A stretch of 35,289 nt of DNA from a virus, in the IMG/VR virus record IMGVR_UViG_3300027976_000109, positions 1 through 35,289 of that record. One strand, written 5' to 3'. Under the pieces are notes generated by a model. That model searched no databases and had not been told where the DNA came from. It was given only the letters and a program-made list of their open reading frames with translations. Position 1 is the stretch's first letter. The number at the start of each line of letters is the position of its first letter. Shown here in pieces: positions 25,418 through 33,478 of this stretch. Position numbers and translations under genes: made by a program.

Positions 25418-26179
25418 TTAAATTTCTTTAATTTTAATTTTTAAAATTTCTAATTGAGCATCTGTAATCTCGTGAGTGGTTAACCACACTTGGCATATTT
25501 CTTTTACAATTTTTGTATTTGCCTGTGTAATTTTTAATTTTTCATTAAAACTTTCTGAATTAAAAATACTTTCAAATAATTGTATGTTATCAATAAGATC
25601 AATGTATTTTAATACTACATTATCACAATTGTAACCACGTTTATGGTATTTAAAAACTCTTTCTAATTGTCTTAATATTCTTGATATTTGCCAAACTTCA
25701 GAACTGTTAAAAGCAGTATTCCATTTATTCCAAGAAGCTGTATTACCAGGATTAGTAGTTAAATCTAAATATTCTTTAGTTTGTAAATCATAACCTTTGC
25801 ATATAATATTTATGTCAAAAGAAGATAGTACACTAAATATATTATTACAATTCTTTTTAAGAATAATATTTACATCAATACAAGTATTGTATTTAAATTT
25901 AATAGTGGTAACTCCTGTATGGTGTTTATTACTAAAATTATCTCTGGTTCTAAACATATCACTTTTCCATTTTTCTAATGGATCAAGAATTGTAAACAAT
26001 TCACTATGATATAACATAAAATATAATTCTGTAAATGATTTTTCATCATAACAAAATATATCTACATCTTGAGGATATTTTTCATCAGGAAAATACCCTA
26101 ATAAAGCACTACCTGTTATACAACCTCTAATATTAGTGTCTTTTAAATATTCAATTGCGTTTTCTATTTGTTCTTTCAT
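25418..26179 (-). CDS. Nucleotidyltransferase-fold protein
   Basis: A 253-aa protein with the pol-beta-type nucleotidyltransferase signature: ITGSALLG (G23, S24), then DVD at residues 38-40, and a third carboxylate D102 in CIDVNII. These positions are right for metal and nucleotide binding, so it should transfer an NMP to an RNA, protein or small molecule. The C-terminal half is helical (ISRILRQLERVFKYHKRGYN) and might bind the acceptor. It opens the hairpin-bounded block that ends with the AEP primase; ATG at 26179 lies 19 nt past a hairpin. The acceptor is unknown; alternatives include tRNA or antibiotic-type transferases and toxin-like NTases. Confidence 0.78.
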   Translation of the reverse strand: MKEQIENAIEYLKDTNIRGCITGSALLGYFPDEKYPQDVDIFCYDEKSFTELYFMLYHSELFTILDPLEKWKSDMFRTRDNFSNKHHTGVTTIKFKYNTCIDVNIILKKNCNNIFSVLSSFDINIICKGYDLQTKEYLDLTTNPGNTASWNKWNTAFNSSEVWQISRILRQLERVFKYHKRGYNCDNVVLKYIDLIDNIQLFESIFNSESFNEKLKITQANTKIVKEICQVWLTTHEITDAQLEILKIKIKEI

Positions 26180-26198
26180 ATATTTTTGGATAATAAAA

Positions 26199-26230
26199 AA
26201 ACACTTACTAGAATTAACTAATAAGTGTTT
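26199..26230 (-). terminator. Terminator-like hairpin upstream of the nucleotidyltransferase gene
   Basis: A 9-bp stem (AAACACTTA with TAAGTGTTT), 14-nt loop, and a run of seven U on the minus strand. It ends the block at 26248 and leaves 19 nt to the next ATG. Confidence 0.75.
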
Positions 26231-26247
26231 AAATCAGATTTAATTAA

Positions 26248-26742
26248 TTAATTTAATAATTTGATAGTAGAGGTAACTGCATTAATTACTTCTTTCATTG
26301 TGTAAATACGGTTAAGTTTTACAACATCTTCTGTAAAAAATAAACCAAATTCTTCAAATTCAGCTAATAATTTAAATTGCTGTAAGAAAGCATTGATTTT
26401 AGTTGTGTCAGAAAGACTATCTTGAAAATCTAAAAATGCTAATGCTTCTAGTTTTAAACTTTCAGTTACAGGTCTTCCTACTACAGTAGGAGAAGCTATA
26501 AAAACTGTATTTTTAGTACTATACAATAACTCTTTAACTTGTGTTTGTAAAGATTCAATACTATCTGCTGGTTTTCCAACAAAATCTTTTCCTTTAGCTA
26601 ATTTAGCAAAAGTGATTATATACTCAGCATGTTGTTGTAATGATACAAACTCTTCATTAAATACAGGAGTGTCATCTTTTGTAACTAAATACCCTCCATT
26701 TACTAATTTTAAATCCTTAGATTTTAAAAACATTTTTTTCAT
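26248..26742 (-). CDS. Unknown helical protein, 164 aa, after the second MoxR-VWA pair
   Basis: ATG at 26742. N-terminal beta hairpin (LKLVNGGYLVTKDDTPVF) then mostly amphipathic helices. Last gene before a good terminator. Directly downstream of the VWA gene with a 27-nt spacer, so probably co-expressed with that pair. No family recognised. Confidence 0.6.
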   Translation of the reverse strand: MKKMFLKSKDLKLVNGGYLVTKDDTPVFNEEFVSLQQHAEYIITFAKLAKGKDFVGKPADSIESLQTQVKELLYSTKNTVFIASPTVVGRPVTESLKLEALAFLDFQDSLSDTTKINAFLQQFKLLAEFEEFGLFFTEDVVKLNRIYTMKEVINAVTSTIKLLN

Positions 26743-26769
26743 GTTACTTTATTTATTTATTAATTGTTA

Positions 26770-27783
26770 CTATTTATTTAGGTACTTTACCCAATCACTA
26801 ACTCTTTCTTCTTGTTTCGGACTAAACCATCTGGAATATCCTGCTAAATCATCTGTTCCTTTAGTATGAAAAGATATTAACTTATCTATTTTCCATTTAC
26901 ATAATTTTTTACCATCTGTATCAGATATTTTTTTATCTCTCCCACTCCAAGCATGTCCTGGATGATCATTATCACCAAATACAATAGCAGTATTATAGAT
27001 CTTTTCTTCAGATGTTAATAACTTTTTAAAATAAGATTGATCATTATTCATTCCCATTTCATATATAGTTTCTACATTTAACTCATATATATTTTCATAA
27101 TGATATAAAATGCTTTTACTACCTGTTATTAATAAATCTGCATAAAAAGATTCTGAAAGATTTTTAGCTAATGCTAAACAAGTTGTTGAAACTGCTTTTG
27201 GAATACTACTACTTATATCAATAATAATTAAATTTTTGCCAGGAGATTTTAATTCTAAAGCTCCATACACACCTTCTAATTTTTTATTATATAAATTATA
27301 ATCAAATGAAGCATAGTTATGTATATTAGTAGTAATTGCTTTTTCTATGTTATCTGTTAACCATATTGGAAATACATTTAACTGTTTAAGTTTTTCTATA
27401 TCTACATAACAACTACTATCTTTTACATATTCTGTAAATGCTCTATTACATTCATATAAAGGTTTAGACAAATCTAATTCTTCATTTTCAAGATAATTTT
27501 CTGATGAAAATTCTATACGGGGTGCTGTTCCAAAAGTGTAATCTAAATCTTTAATGTCTAAATATCCATTGTCTAATAATATTTGTTTAAAATTAAAAGG
27601 ATACCCTGATAATAAAGCTCTTTGATAAAGAACTTCATATTCTAATACTCTTATTAAAACATTTTTTATACTTAAAGAACCTATTATAAAAGGAATGCCT
27701 ATTGGAATATCTTTTATTTCTGATCTTTCTGTTATAAAAAATACTTTTGGTAAAATAAATTTTTTACTTGTTAATAATTCCAT
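26770..27783 (-). CDS. VWA-domain protein, partner of MoxR ATPase (copy 2)
   Basis: A 337-aa protein, ATG at 27783, 2 nt after the ATPase stop. The C-terminal VWA fold has the MIDAS start LIIIDISSS (D189-I-S-S-S193) and a later metal-type Asp (D271 in FGDNDHPG), while the middle Thr position is unclear, so the site may be degenerate. The N-terminal 180 residues have no zinc-peptidase motif, unlike the VWA protein of the first pair. As in other MoxR-VWA systems it probably presents a client to the ATPase. Tight coupling to the ATPase gene supports this. Confidence 0.72.
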   Translation of the reverse strand: MELLTSKKFILPKVFFITERSEIKDIPIGIPFIIGSLSIKNVLIRVLEYEVLYQRALLSGYPFNFKQILLDNGYLDIKDLDYTFGTAPRIEFSSENYLENEELDLSKPLYECNRAFTEYVKDSSCYVDIEKLKQLNVFPIWLTDNIEKAITTNIHNYASFDYNLYNKKLEGVYGALELKSPGKNLIIIDISSSIPKAVSTTCLALAKNLSESFYADLLITGSKSILYHYENIYELNVETIYEMGMNNDQSYFKKLLTSEEKIYNTAIVFGDNDHPGHAWSGRDKKISDTDGKKLCKWKIDKLISFHTKGTDDLAGYSRWFSPKQEERVSDWVKYLNK

Positions 27784-27785
27784 AA

Positions 27786-28811
27786 TTATACTTTTAAAAT
27801 GTGGGTTTTAAATTGTTCAAATGTAATTTCTGTGTATTGGTTTTCTGATTTCTGAGATGTTGTACAACCATCAAAAGAAGGAAAATGAAAGTATGTACCA
27901 CTCGTGTAAGGACCTTTAGAACCATGAATATTAGCATAATCATATATTAATTGTGATTCATTGCTGATCGAATTTTTAACACACCATTTTTCAGGACATA
28001 CAAATACATCATCATTTTTTGGTACAGTAGATTCTATATAACAATTCTTTTTATACTTAATTAAATCTATCCATCTAATCTTTTCATTAACTTCTAAATT
28101 CCTATTTTCTGATAAATAAATAGGTTCATTAGTAGTATTTTCAATTAATTCTGAAAGATAATCTTCTAAATGACTATAAGGAGTAGGTATATTATGAATT
28201 AACATATTAATAGCTTTATCAATACTTCTTGGAGTATTAAAATTGTTACCTGTAAAATCTTCTTTGGTAATCAAAGATACTAATTTAGAAATAATACTTG
28301 GCACAAGATTGTATTTTTTTGTCATAAATTCATTCCATAAATTAGAATTAAATTTTACATCATACCATACAAATCTTTCTTTAATTTGAGGAGTTAATGG
28401 ACACATTCCTTGCCAGTTAGAAGCTGCTACAATCATAATATCAGGTAAGTTTTTACCAGAAATAAATCTGCGTTGTTCTAACATTGTTAAACAAGCATTT
28501 AACACTATTGGATTACCATTAAGTAATTCATCAAAAAACAAAATATCACCATCTTTTAAGTTTTCTAACCTATCTAAATTGTAATACATCATTTGCTTAG
28601 TATCTTTATCAGGAATACAAATTCCACTGACTTCAAAAGGTGATACTTGAGATGTAATTATTTCTATTAATTGTACACCTTTATCTTTTGCAAATTGTTC
28701 TATCATCACTGTTTTACCTAATCCTGGGTTTCCTATAAATAAAGGAACAATTGTTTTTCTTAATTCAGGATTATTATAAATTCCTTCTAATACAGTTTTT
28801 ATTTCTTTCAT
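27786..28811 (-). CDS. MoxR-type AAA+ ATPase (copy 2)
   Basis: A 341-aa AAA+ protein. Walker A is G27-NPGLGK-T34, Walker B is ILFFDE (residues 90-95), sensor 1 is N132 (AASNW), and an arginine-finger type R146 lies in KERF. The pore-region order agrees with MoxR proteins. It differs clearly from the first ATPase in the Walker B tail (DELLNGN here, DDFNRAD there) and in its C-terminal part, so the two are old paralogues or separate acquisitions. Partner VWA gene follows at 2 nt. Target unknown. Confidence 0.87.
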   Translation of the reverse strand: MKEIKTVLEGIYNNPELRKTIVPLFIGNPGLGKTVMIEQFAKDKGVQLIEIITSQVSPFEVSGICIPDKDTKQMMYYNLDRLENLKDGDILFFDELLNGNPIVLNACLTMLEQRRFISGKNLPDIMIVAASNWQGMCPLTPQIKERFVWYDVKFNSNLWNEFMTKKYNLVPSIISKLVSLITKEDFTGNNFNTPRSIDKAINMLIHNIPTPYSHLEDYLSELIENTTNEPIYLSENRNLEVNEKIRWIDLIKYKKNCYIESTVPKNDDVFVCPEKWCVKNSISNESQLIYDYANIHGSKGPYTSGTYFHFPSFDGCTTSQKSENQYTEITFEQFKTHILKV

Positions 28812-28838
28812 ATTTTATAATTAGTATTATTACTTTTT

Positions 28839-29276
28839 TCAATCATACAGTAAAGTTTTAAGTAAAAACTTACTTAGTTCAGATACTTTGATATTTCTTG
28901 CTTTTGCCATTTTCTTTAATTTCTTAAAATCTTTAATTTCAATATCTAAAATTACTTTTACTGTTACTTTAGTAGATCTACTATCTTCAGGTACAGGAAA
29001 TACAAAAGGATATTTTGTTAAATACTCTTCTATATTATCCATATAGATTGAATCATTAAGACTTAAAAATAAATAAGGATGTGATTTACTATAATGAACT
29101 ACACTTCTTTTAATTTTAAACAAAGCACTTATATCTATTTCAAGTTGTTTAAATTCATAATATAAAAGAGCAATTAAGTAATTTCTTTTATCAGCAAAAA
29201 TCCTAAAAGACATGGTTTTTTTTGATAATATCAAACAATCATATTCTTCAGTTATGGTTTCTAATGTATAACTCAT
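28839..29276 (-). CDS. Unknown protein with C-terminal ribbon-helix-helix-like segment, 145 aa
   Basis: ATG at 29276. The last 40 residues (VILDIEIKDFKKLKKMAKA, then NIKVSELSKFLLKTL) have the strand-helix-helix cadence of CopG/Arc-type DNA-binding domains. The first 100 residues are alpha/beta of unknown type. A transcription factor or anti-repressor role is possible. It precedes the second MoxR-VWA pair and may regulate that block; this is inference. Confidence 0.5.
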   Translation of the reverse strand: MSYTLETITEEYDCLILSKKTMSFRIFADKRNYLIALLYYEFKQLEIDISALFKIKRSVVHYSKSHPYLFLSLNDSIYMDNIEEYLTKYPFVFPVPEDSRSTKVTVKVILDIEIKDFKKLKKMAKARNIKVSELSKFLLKTLLYD

Positions 29277-29278
29277 TT

Positions 29279-29446
29279 TTAAATAAAAAATGGAAATAAA
29301 ATAGCTTTAAACATACTTGTAAAAGGTCCTACAAATAAATTACTTAATATACTATGTGTTTGACACCATTCATACCAGAACCAAAAAAAGAAAATATTGA
29401 ACATAATCATATATACCCAAATAAAAGGGGTTATCATTTTAATCAT
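29279..29446 (-). CDS. Small aromatic membrane protein, 55 aa
   Basis: ATG at 29446, TAA at 29279-29281, ending 2 nt before the next gene's ATG. It is almost wholly hydrophobic and aromatic (FIWVYMIMFNIFFFWFWYEW) with one clear membrane helix at residues 5-25 and a second weakly apolar stretch. It fills a gap of 180 nt. Function unknown; small phage membrane proteins often affect host envelope or exclusion. Confidence 0.6.
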   Translation of the reverse strand: MIKMITPFIWVYMIMFNIFFFWFWYEWCQTHSILSNLFVGPFTSMFKAILFPFFI

Positions 29447-29457
29447 AAAGTTTGTTT

Positions 29458-29715
29458 TTAATAAGTTAATTCTTCAACTAATTCTTCTTGAAGTACATTT
29501 GTGGTTATAATATTAAATCTTGAAGCACTATAAAATTCATAAGGAAAAGATTCTTCCGATAATTGAATTTCTTTTAGTACATAACCAATTGTGTTGTTTT
29601 GTAAAGCCAAAGTTTTTACTTCAACCACTGTATAAATTTTATCTTTAATTAACCATTCTGAATTAGGAATATTGGATGGTTTATTTGCATTATTCGTGCA
29701 CATTACTTGGAACAT
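29458..29715 (-). CDS. Unknown protein, 85 aa
   Basis: ATG at 29715 (or Met at 29703, leaving 14 nt of overlap with the upstream gene). Strand-rich: LIKDKIYTVVEVKTLAL, IGYVLKEIQLSEES, ending acidic. The 'KxYxV' beginning resembles small SH3-like phage proteins. No certain family. Confidence 0.5.
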   Translation of the reverse strand: MFQVMCTNNANKPSNIPNSEWLIKDKIYTVVEVKTLALQNNTIGYVLKEIQLSEESFPYEFYSASRFNIITTNVLQEELVEELTY

Positions 29716-29941
29716 ATTCTTTAATTTTAGATTTAAAATTTAATTTATCAAACTTATGTTTAATTAAACATAATTCATTTTTAGAACCTATTTTAATAAA
29801 ACATTTATTTGCATTATTCATAATTAAAATACATTGTTCTGCGGCAAAAGAATCTATTTTACAAAATTTAATAATGCAAGCCATTATAAAATCATTGTTA
29901 TGCTCAACATTTTTGTATAATATAAAAGAATAAGTTTTCAT
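29690..29941 (-). CDS. Unknown protein, 83 aa
   Basis: ATG at 29941. A basic, Cys-containing small protein (IIKFCKIDSFAAEQC, LCLIKHKFDKLNFKSK). It overlaps the downstream gene by 26 nt. No family recognised. Confidence 0.45.
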   Translation of the reverse strand: MKTYSFILYKNVEHNNDFIMACIIKFCKIDSFAAEQCILIMNNANKCFIKIGSKNELCLIKHKFDKLNFKSKIKEYVPSNVHE

Positions 29942-29947
29942 AAAAAT

Positions 29948-31033
29948 TTAAAGATTAAAGTTTTTCCAAATAATTTTAGTTTGATCTAAATCAGATAAGG
30001 CTTCTTTACACCATTTTTCGTCCACAGTGTCCATATAACATAGTACATGAACTATTGCTTTGTCATCAGGATTTAACCTCACTAAACGTCCTAATTTTTG
30101 ATTAAACTTTCTTTCATTACCATAGCAATGCATAATTATACCTTGTTTAAGTTCTGGTATATTAACACCTTCACTTAATTGATGTACAGTAGATAGTTTA
30201 GTAATTTCTCCTGTTTTAAATAAAGCTAAATTAACTTCAGAATCAGGATTTTTACTATGATAACTATGTTCACATAATGAATCTGCTTGTAATTGAGTAT
30301 TTGCAAATAATATACATTTACTTTTTATGGATTTAAATAATAATTTAGTATATTCTATTTTAGTAGAATATTCCATAAAAGCTCTCATTCTCATTATTCG
30401 AGCCATTTGAATATTACCTATACCACTAGCTATTTTATTAGTCCAAAAATTATAATTATCATGTTCACTCGTAAGATAAGTACTATACTTTGATTTATTT
30501 TCATAATTTTTAGCAGAACTTAAATATAATTCATGTACAATAATTTGATAATCATTAATAATATGGTTTTCAATAGCTTCATCTACTTTATGAGTATAAG
30601 CTACAGGACAGTATTGATCAACAATTTTTCCTTTTATAGAATTTTGATATTTAGGTGGTGTACCAGTAAGTCCTAGTATTACACCTTTAAATTTATTTAA
30701 AAATAAAGTATGACTACTTAATAAACTATGCATTTCATCTAAATAAACATTATTATAATCATCTGGATTATGTTTATTTAAACTTAGATAAGTAGAAAAC
30801 ACTATTCTTTTAAGTAAATGTTCTTTATTAAACCTTTTAGCATCATCAATCCAAGAATTAAAAATTGCTTTTTTAGGTGCTACTATCAAACATTTCATTA
30901 ATTCAGTAGTGGTATTTTCAATATGATTTAAGCCAACAAGAGTTTTTCCAACTCCAGTGCCTAAAACCACAGAAACTCTTCTTTTACCTACTGTAGCATC
31001 TAAAGCTTGTTTTTGTATATCATCTCTAGTCAT
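29948..31033 (-). CDS. Superfamily 2 DNA/RNA helicase
   Basis: A 361-aa helicase: Walker A G25-TGVGK-T31, motif II DEMH (D99-H102), motif III-type GLTGTPP (121-127), and motif VI QKLGRLVRL (312-320) with the arginine fingers. It is compact, with no accessory domain, similar to phage UvsW/restriction-type SF2 helicases. It likely remodels branched DNA or forks during replication and recombination. Followed by small unknown genes and preceded by the HNH gene at 16 nt. Confidence 0.85.
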   Translation of the reverse strand: MTRDDIQKQALDATVGKRRVSVVLGTGVGKTLVGLNHIENTTTELMKCLIVAPKKAIFNSWIDDAKRFNKEHLLKRIVFSTYLSLNKHNPDDYNNVYLDEMHSLLSSHTLFLNKFKGVILGLTGTPPKYQNSIKGKIVDQYCPVAYTHKVDEAIENHIINDYQIIVHELYLSSAKNYENKSKYSTYLTSEHDNYNFWTNKIASGIGNIQMARIMRMRAFMEYSTKIEYTKLLFKSIKSKCILFANTQLQADSLCEHSYHSKNPDSEVNLALFKTGEITKLSTVHQLSEGVNIPELKQGIIMHCYGNERKFNQKLGRLVRLNPDDKAIVHVLCYMDTVDEKWCKEALSDLDQTKIIWKNFNL

Positions 31034-31049
31034 TTTTTTATATTTAAAA

Positions 31050-31457
31050 TTATTTTAACCATCCTAATTCTCTTGCTTTTTTACTTTCAAGATGTATTTC
31101 AGAATGGCAGTTTCTGCAAGTAGCAGCCCATGTAGACTGAATTAAATAATAAACACTTCTTTCTTCCCCACCTCTAATATGATGAACTTCTCCTGCATAA
31201 TAAGTACATTTTTCAAATTTAATTTGACATAAAGGATTTTGTTCAAGGAATTTTAATCTAAGTTTATTATACTCAACATTTGCTTTTTTTCTTTTGGTAG
31301 ATACAGGAGATATACTAAATTTTGTTGGATTTTGTGTTTTATTTATGCTGTAAATATTCCAGCACTGTTTACATAGTTTTAATCCTCCTGTATTGCTACT
31401 TTTCCAAATAATAGATTCTTTTTGACATTTGTCACAAATTTTTAATTTTGGTATCAA
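31050..31457 (-). CDS. HNH endonuclease with N-terminal zinc finger
   Basis: A 135-aa protein. An N-terminal CxxC...CxxC finger (C8, C11, C29, C32) precedes an HNH core with C77, C84, H92-H93 (VHHIRGG), a C114-xx-C117-H118 cluster and H122, typical of phage HNH nucleases. No ATG exists in the right place; I use the TTG at 31457 (start codon for the Met). The TTG lies in the same frame as the preceding gene, 3 nt past its TAA. It could process recombination intermediates or be a free-standing homing nuclease. Confidence 0.8.
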   Translation of the reverse strand: MIPKLKICDKCQKESIIWKSSNTGGLKLCKQCWNIYSINKTQNPTKFSISPVSTKRKKANVEYNKLRLKFLEQNPLCQIKFEKCTYYAGEVHHIRGGEERSVYYLIQSTWAATCRNCHSEIHLESKKARELGWLK

Positions 31458-31460
31458 AAG

Positions 31461-31934
31461 TTAAAAGCTTTTTAATCTTGGTAATTCATTAGGTTTCTCA
31501 TTTAAATTTAAGAAATTTTTAGGGAGAATACCTTCTGTTATAAAAACATTGATTAATTGATCTTTTGATATACCTAAATCTTTAAAACTTAGTTTATTTT
31601 TAAAAGAATCATCTGTTTCTGTTTTTTCTGTAAAAAGACTATATAAAGGTGAATTAGGAAATAAAAGATTAATTATAAAATTACTTTGAACAACTGTAAT
31701 TTGTTGTTTGAATCTATTAATAATCACTTGAGTTCTATTGTACACACTTACAATTCTTTTTCTTTTATTATTACACATATTAAGAACTTCTTCTTCTGGT
31801 AATGAATCTAAACCATATAAAACTCTTTTGTATAAGTAGTTTTGGTAATTAGAGTAGTTATCTGTTGGGTAATTTTTGTAATGATTATTACAATTTAATT
31901 GAGTTTTTTTTAATTCTTGTGTTAACTTTTCCAT
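31461..31934 (-). CDS. Conserved unknown protein, 157 aa
   Basis: I choose the ATG at 31934 (MEKLTQELKKTQ); a TTG at 31943 is upstream. Helical N-terminus followed by a basic region (NMCNNKRKRIVSVYNRTQVI), ending in a conserved-looking LPRLKSF. Families with the NHYKNYPT... YKRVLYGL... LPRLK pattern recur in Bacteroidota phages, without a known function. In frame with the HNH gene across a TAA. Confidence 0.6.
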   Translation of the reverse strand: MEKLTQELKKTQLNCNNHYKNYPTDNYSNYQNYLYKRVLYGLDSLPEEEVLNMCNNKRKRIVSVYNRTQVIINRFKQQITVVQSNFIINLLFPNSPLYSLFTEKTETDDSFKNKLSFKDLGISKDQLINVFITEGILPKNFLNLNEKPNELPRLKSF

Positions 31935-31984
31935 TTTGTACAATTATTTAGTATTAAAAAACAATTATTACACTTTAAGATTTA

Positions 31985-32239
31985 TTATTCATCATCTGAA
32001 ATATCTAATGTGTCATCAAGAAATTCATCTTCATTGACATCATCATCATCCGGGGAATAATCAAAATCATAGTGTTTTTCTTTGCTATTTTTTGTTATAG
32101 CAGAATTAACAAAGGGGTTTATGAGTACTTCACCGAAATCTATTGAGATCATGTATTGAATATCATCATCACTCATTTCAAGATATTGTTCAATAGAAAG
32201 AACTATTGTTTTACCATTTGCTAATTGATAGTACGGCAT
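31985..32239 (-). CDS. Small acidic conserved phage protein, 84 aa
   Basis: ATG at 32239, 11 nt past a hairpin. Opens MPYYQLANGKTIVLSIEQYL, a pattern I associate with a recurrent Bacteroidota/cyanophage small protein, and ends in a long run of Asp/Glu (SPDDDDVNEDEFLDD...). The strongly acidic tail suggests an interaction with a basic protein or DNA mimicry. Function unknown. Confidence 0.6.
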   Translation of the reverse strand: MPYYQLANGKTIVLSIEQYLEMSDDDIQYMISIDFGEVLINPFVNSAITKNSKEKHYDFDYSPDDDDVNEDEFLDDTLDISDDE

Positions 32240-32250
32240 TGTTTAAAAAA

Positions 32251-32283
32251 GTTTAGTAAATATAAATATTACATTTACCAAAC
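32251..32283 (-). terminator. Terminator-like hairpin upstream of the acidic protein gene
   Basis: An 11-bp stem with one G-U pair on the minus strand (GTTTGGTAAAT with ATTTACTAAAC), 11-nt loop, then six U. It lies 11 nt before the next ATG. Confidence 0.65.
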
Positions 32284-32309
32284 TATATTAAAAACTAATG
32301 TTTTTGACC

Positions 32310-32501
32310 TTATATGGCTATTGCATTGCAGGATTTAAATAAATCAGGATTATATTTTTTTATTATTTTATGACAAACCACATAATCTTTACAAATTAAT
32401 GGAGTAATCATTTTAATAAAAAAATCTTTATCCGGATCTACTATAATATTATTTAAAATATTTGCAATTTCACTTTCTTCATAAGAAATTTTAATATTCA
32501 T
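32310..32501 (-). CDS. Small unknown protein, 63 aa, with shared YEESEIAN sequence
   Basis: ATG at 32501. N-terminus MNIKISYEESEIANIL includes the octapeptide shared with the gene at 7892-8164, encoded by the 26-bp repeat. The rest is helical and Cys/Lys-containing. No family recognised. Confidence 0.5.
   Translation of the reverse strand: MNIKISYEESEIANILNNIIVDPDKDFFIKMITPLICKDYVVCHKIIKKYNPDLFKSCNAIAI
32459..32484. repeat. 26-bp exact direct repeat, copy 2
   Basis: Exact match to 7991-8016, same orientation and same reading frame in the host gene. Confidence 0.8.
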
Positions 32502-32503
32502 TA

Positions 32504-32719
32504 TTAATCATTTATTTTTCTTAATTCTTTTATTTGATTTAAAAGATTTTGATTATAATGAGTAAATAGTTTAGTATCTATTAATTTTAAAGTTTCATTA
32601 TTTCTTAATTCATTAGGATAAGTAGTAGTAACTCCTGTTCTAATTAAGTTACCTTGTAAGTCTTTAATATCATGTTTAAAATTAAATCCTATTACTGAGT
32701 TAATAATTTCTGTTTTCAT
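32504..32719 (-). CDS. Small unknown protein, 71 aa
   Basis: ATG at 32719, 2 nt before the next gene. Strand-rich N-terminal part (INSVIGFNFKHDIKDLQGN) and a helical Lys/Asn-rich C-terminus. No family recognised. Confidence 0.5.
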   Translation of the reverse strand: MKTEIINSVIGFNFKHDIKDLQGNLIRTGVTTTYPNELRNNETLKLIDTKLFTHYNQNLLNQIKELRKIND

Positions 32720-32737
32720 ATTTAGTTGTTATTAAGT

Positions 32738-33172
32738 TTAATTATTTGTAATAATAAGTTCAGGATTGTCTTTGATATTACCTATAACTTTGGTTATATA
32801 TTCGGTAGACATATCAGTTTGAAAAAGTCGGTTTAATAATCCCCAATTTGCAAATTTATTATAGCAGACAAATGACCCCTTTTCAAATCGAATTTCTACA
32901 ATCATAAACATTAAATCAAAAGTTTTAGATACTACTTTTAAAACATCTCCTTGAAATATTTTTATTCCATCAACATCTTTAAAACTTGAAAATTGTAAAA
33001 AAGAACTTCCATCTGAAATATGGTCAAAACCTTTTGTTGTTGTTCCACCAGTATCAAACAATTTTTGTTGTTTTAAACATTCCATTACTATATTTGTGTC
33101 ATAAAACATTTTTGATTTTTTAGGATCACTTTTTACAAAACTCCACATTCTAAAGTCAATTTCTGTTTCCAT
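32738..33172 (-). CDS. YopX-family phage protein
   Basis: A 144-aa protein matching the YopX pattern: an opening FRMWSF segment, a middle LQFSSFKDVDGIKIFQGDVLKV, then IRFEKGSFVCYN and a closing VIGNIKDNPEL. The family is widespread in phages and plasmids of Firmicutes and Bacteroidota; its function is not established. Spacer of 18 nt to the following gene. Confidence 0.8.
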   Translation of the reverse strand: METEIDFRMWSFVKSDPKKSKMFYDTNIVMECLKQQKLFDTGGTTTKGFDHISDGSSFLQFSSFKDVDGIKIFQGDVLKVVSKTFDLMFMIVEIRFEKGSFVCYNKFANWGLLNRLFQTDMSTEYITKVIGNIKDNPELIITNN

Positions 33173-33183
33173 ATTTAATTAGT

Positions 33184-33474
33184 TTAGTTAATATTATAAG
33201 TTTTAATAAGATGTAAGTACATTTCATGACAAATTATAAATTCGTTTATGTTAGTAACTCTTAATCCTATTGTTTTTAATGCAGAAGCTGTATTATTATT
33301 ATTTGCTCTTACTGAAGCTACTATATTAATTAAATCAGCCAATCTTTCAGAAGTAATTCCTAAAGCTTTATATAATTGTTTTTCTTCTTCATTAACAATG
33401 GTAACAATTAATACATTATTAGTAGTGTATTTATTTTTTGTAAAATACTTTTTAATTTTATCAAATAAAAACAT
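33184..33474 (-). CDS. Unknown protein, 96 aa
   Basis: ATG at 33474. A basic N-terminus (MFLFDKIKKYFTKNK), a short strand, and helices (ALGITSERLADLINIVASV). No family recognised; the helical part resembles small regulatory proteins only in shape. Confidence 0.5.
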   Translation of the reverse strand: MFLFDKIKKYFTKNKYTTNNVLIVTIVNEEEKQLYKALGITSERLADLINIVASVRANNNNTASALKTIGLRVTNINEFIICHEMYLHLIKTYNIN

Positions 33475-33478
33475 ATTT

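Noticed and set aside
31935-31984. Short direct repeat acaattatt upstream of the 157-aa gene as a regulatory site
   Set aside because: A 9-10 nt match in very AT-rich DNA is expected by chance, and no palindrome or promoter-like element accompanies it.
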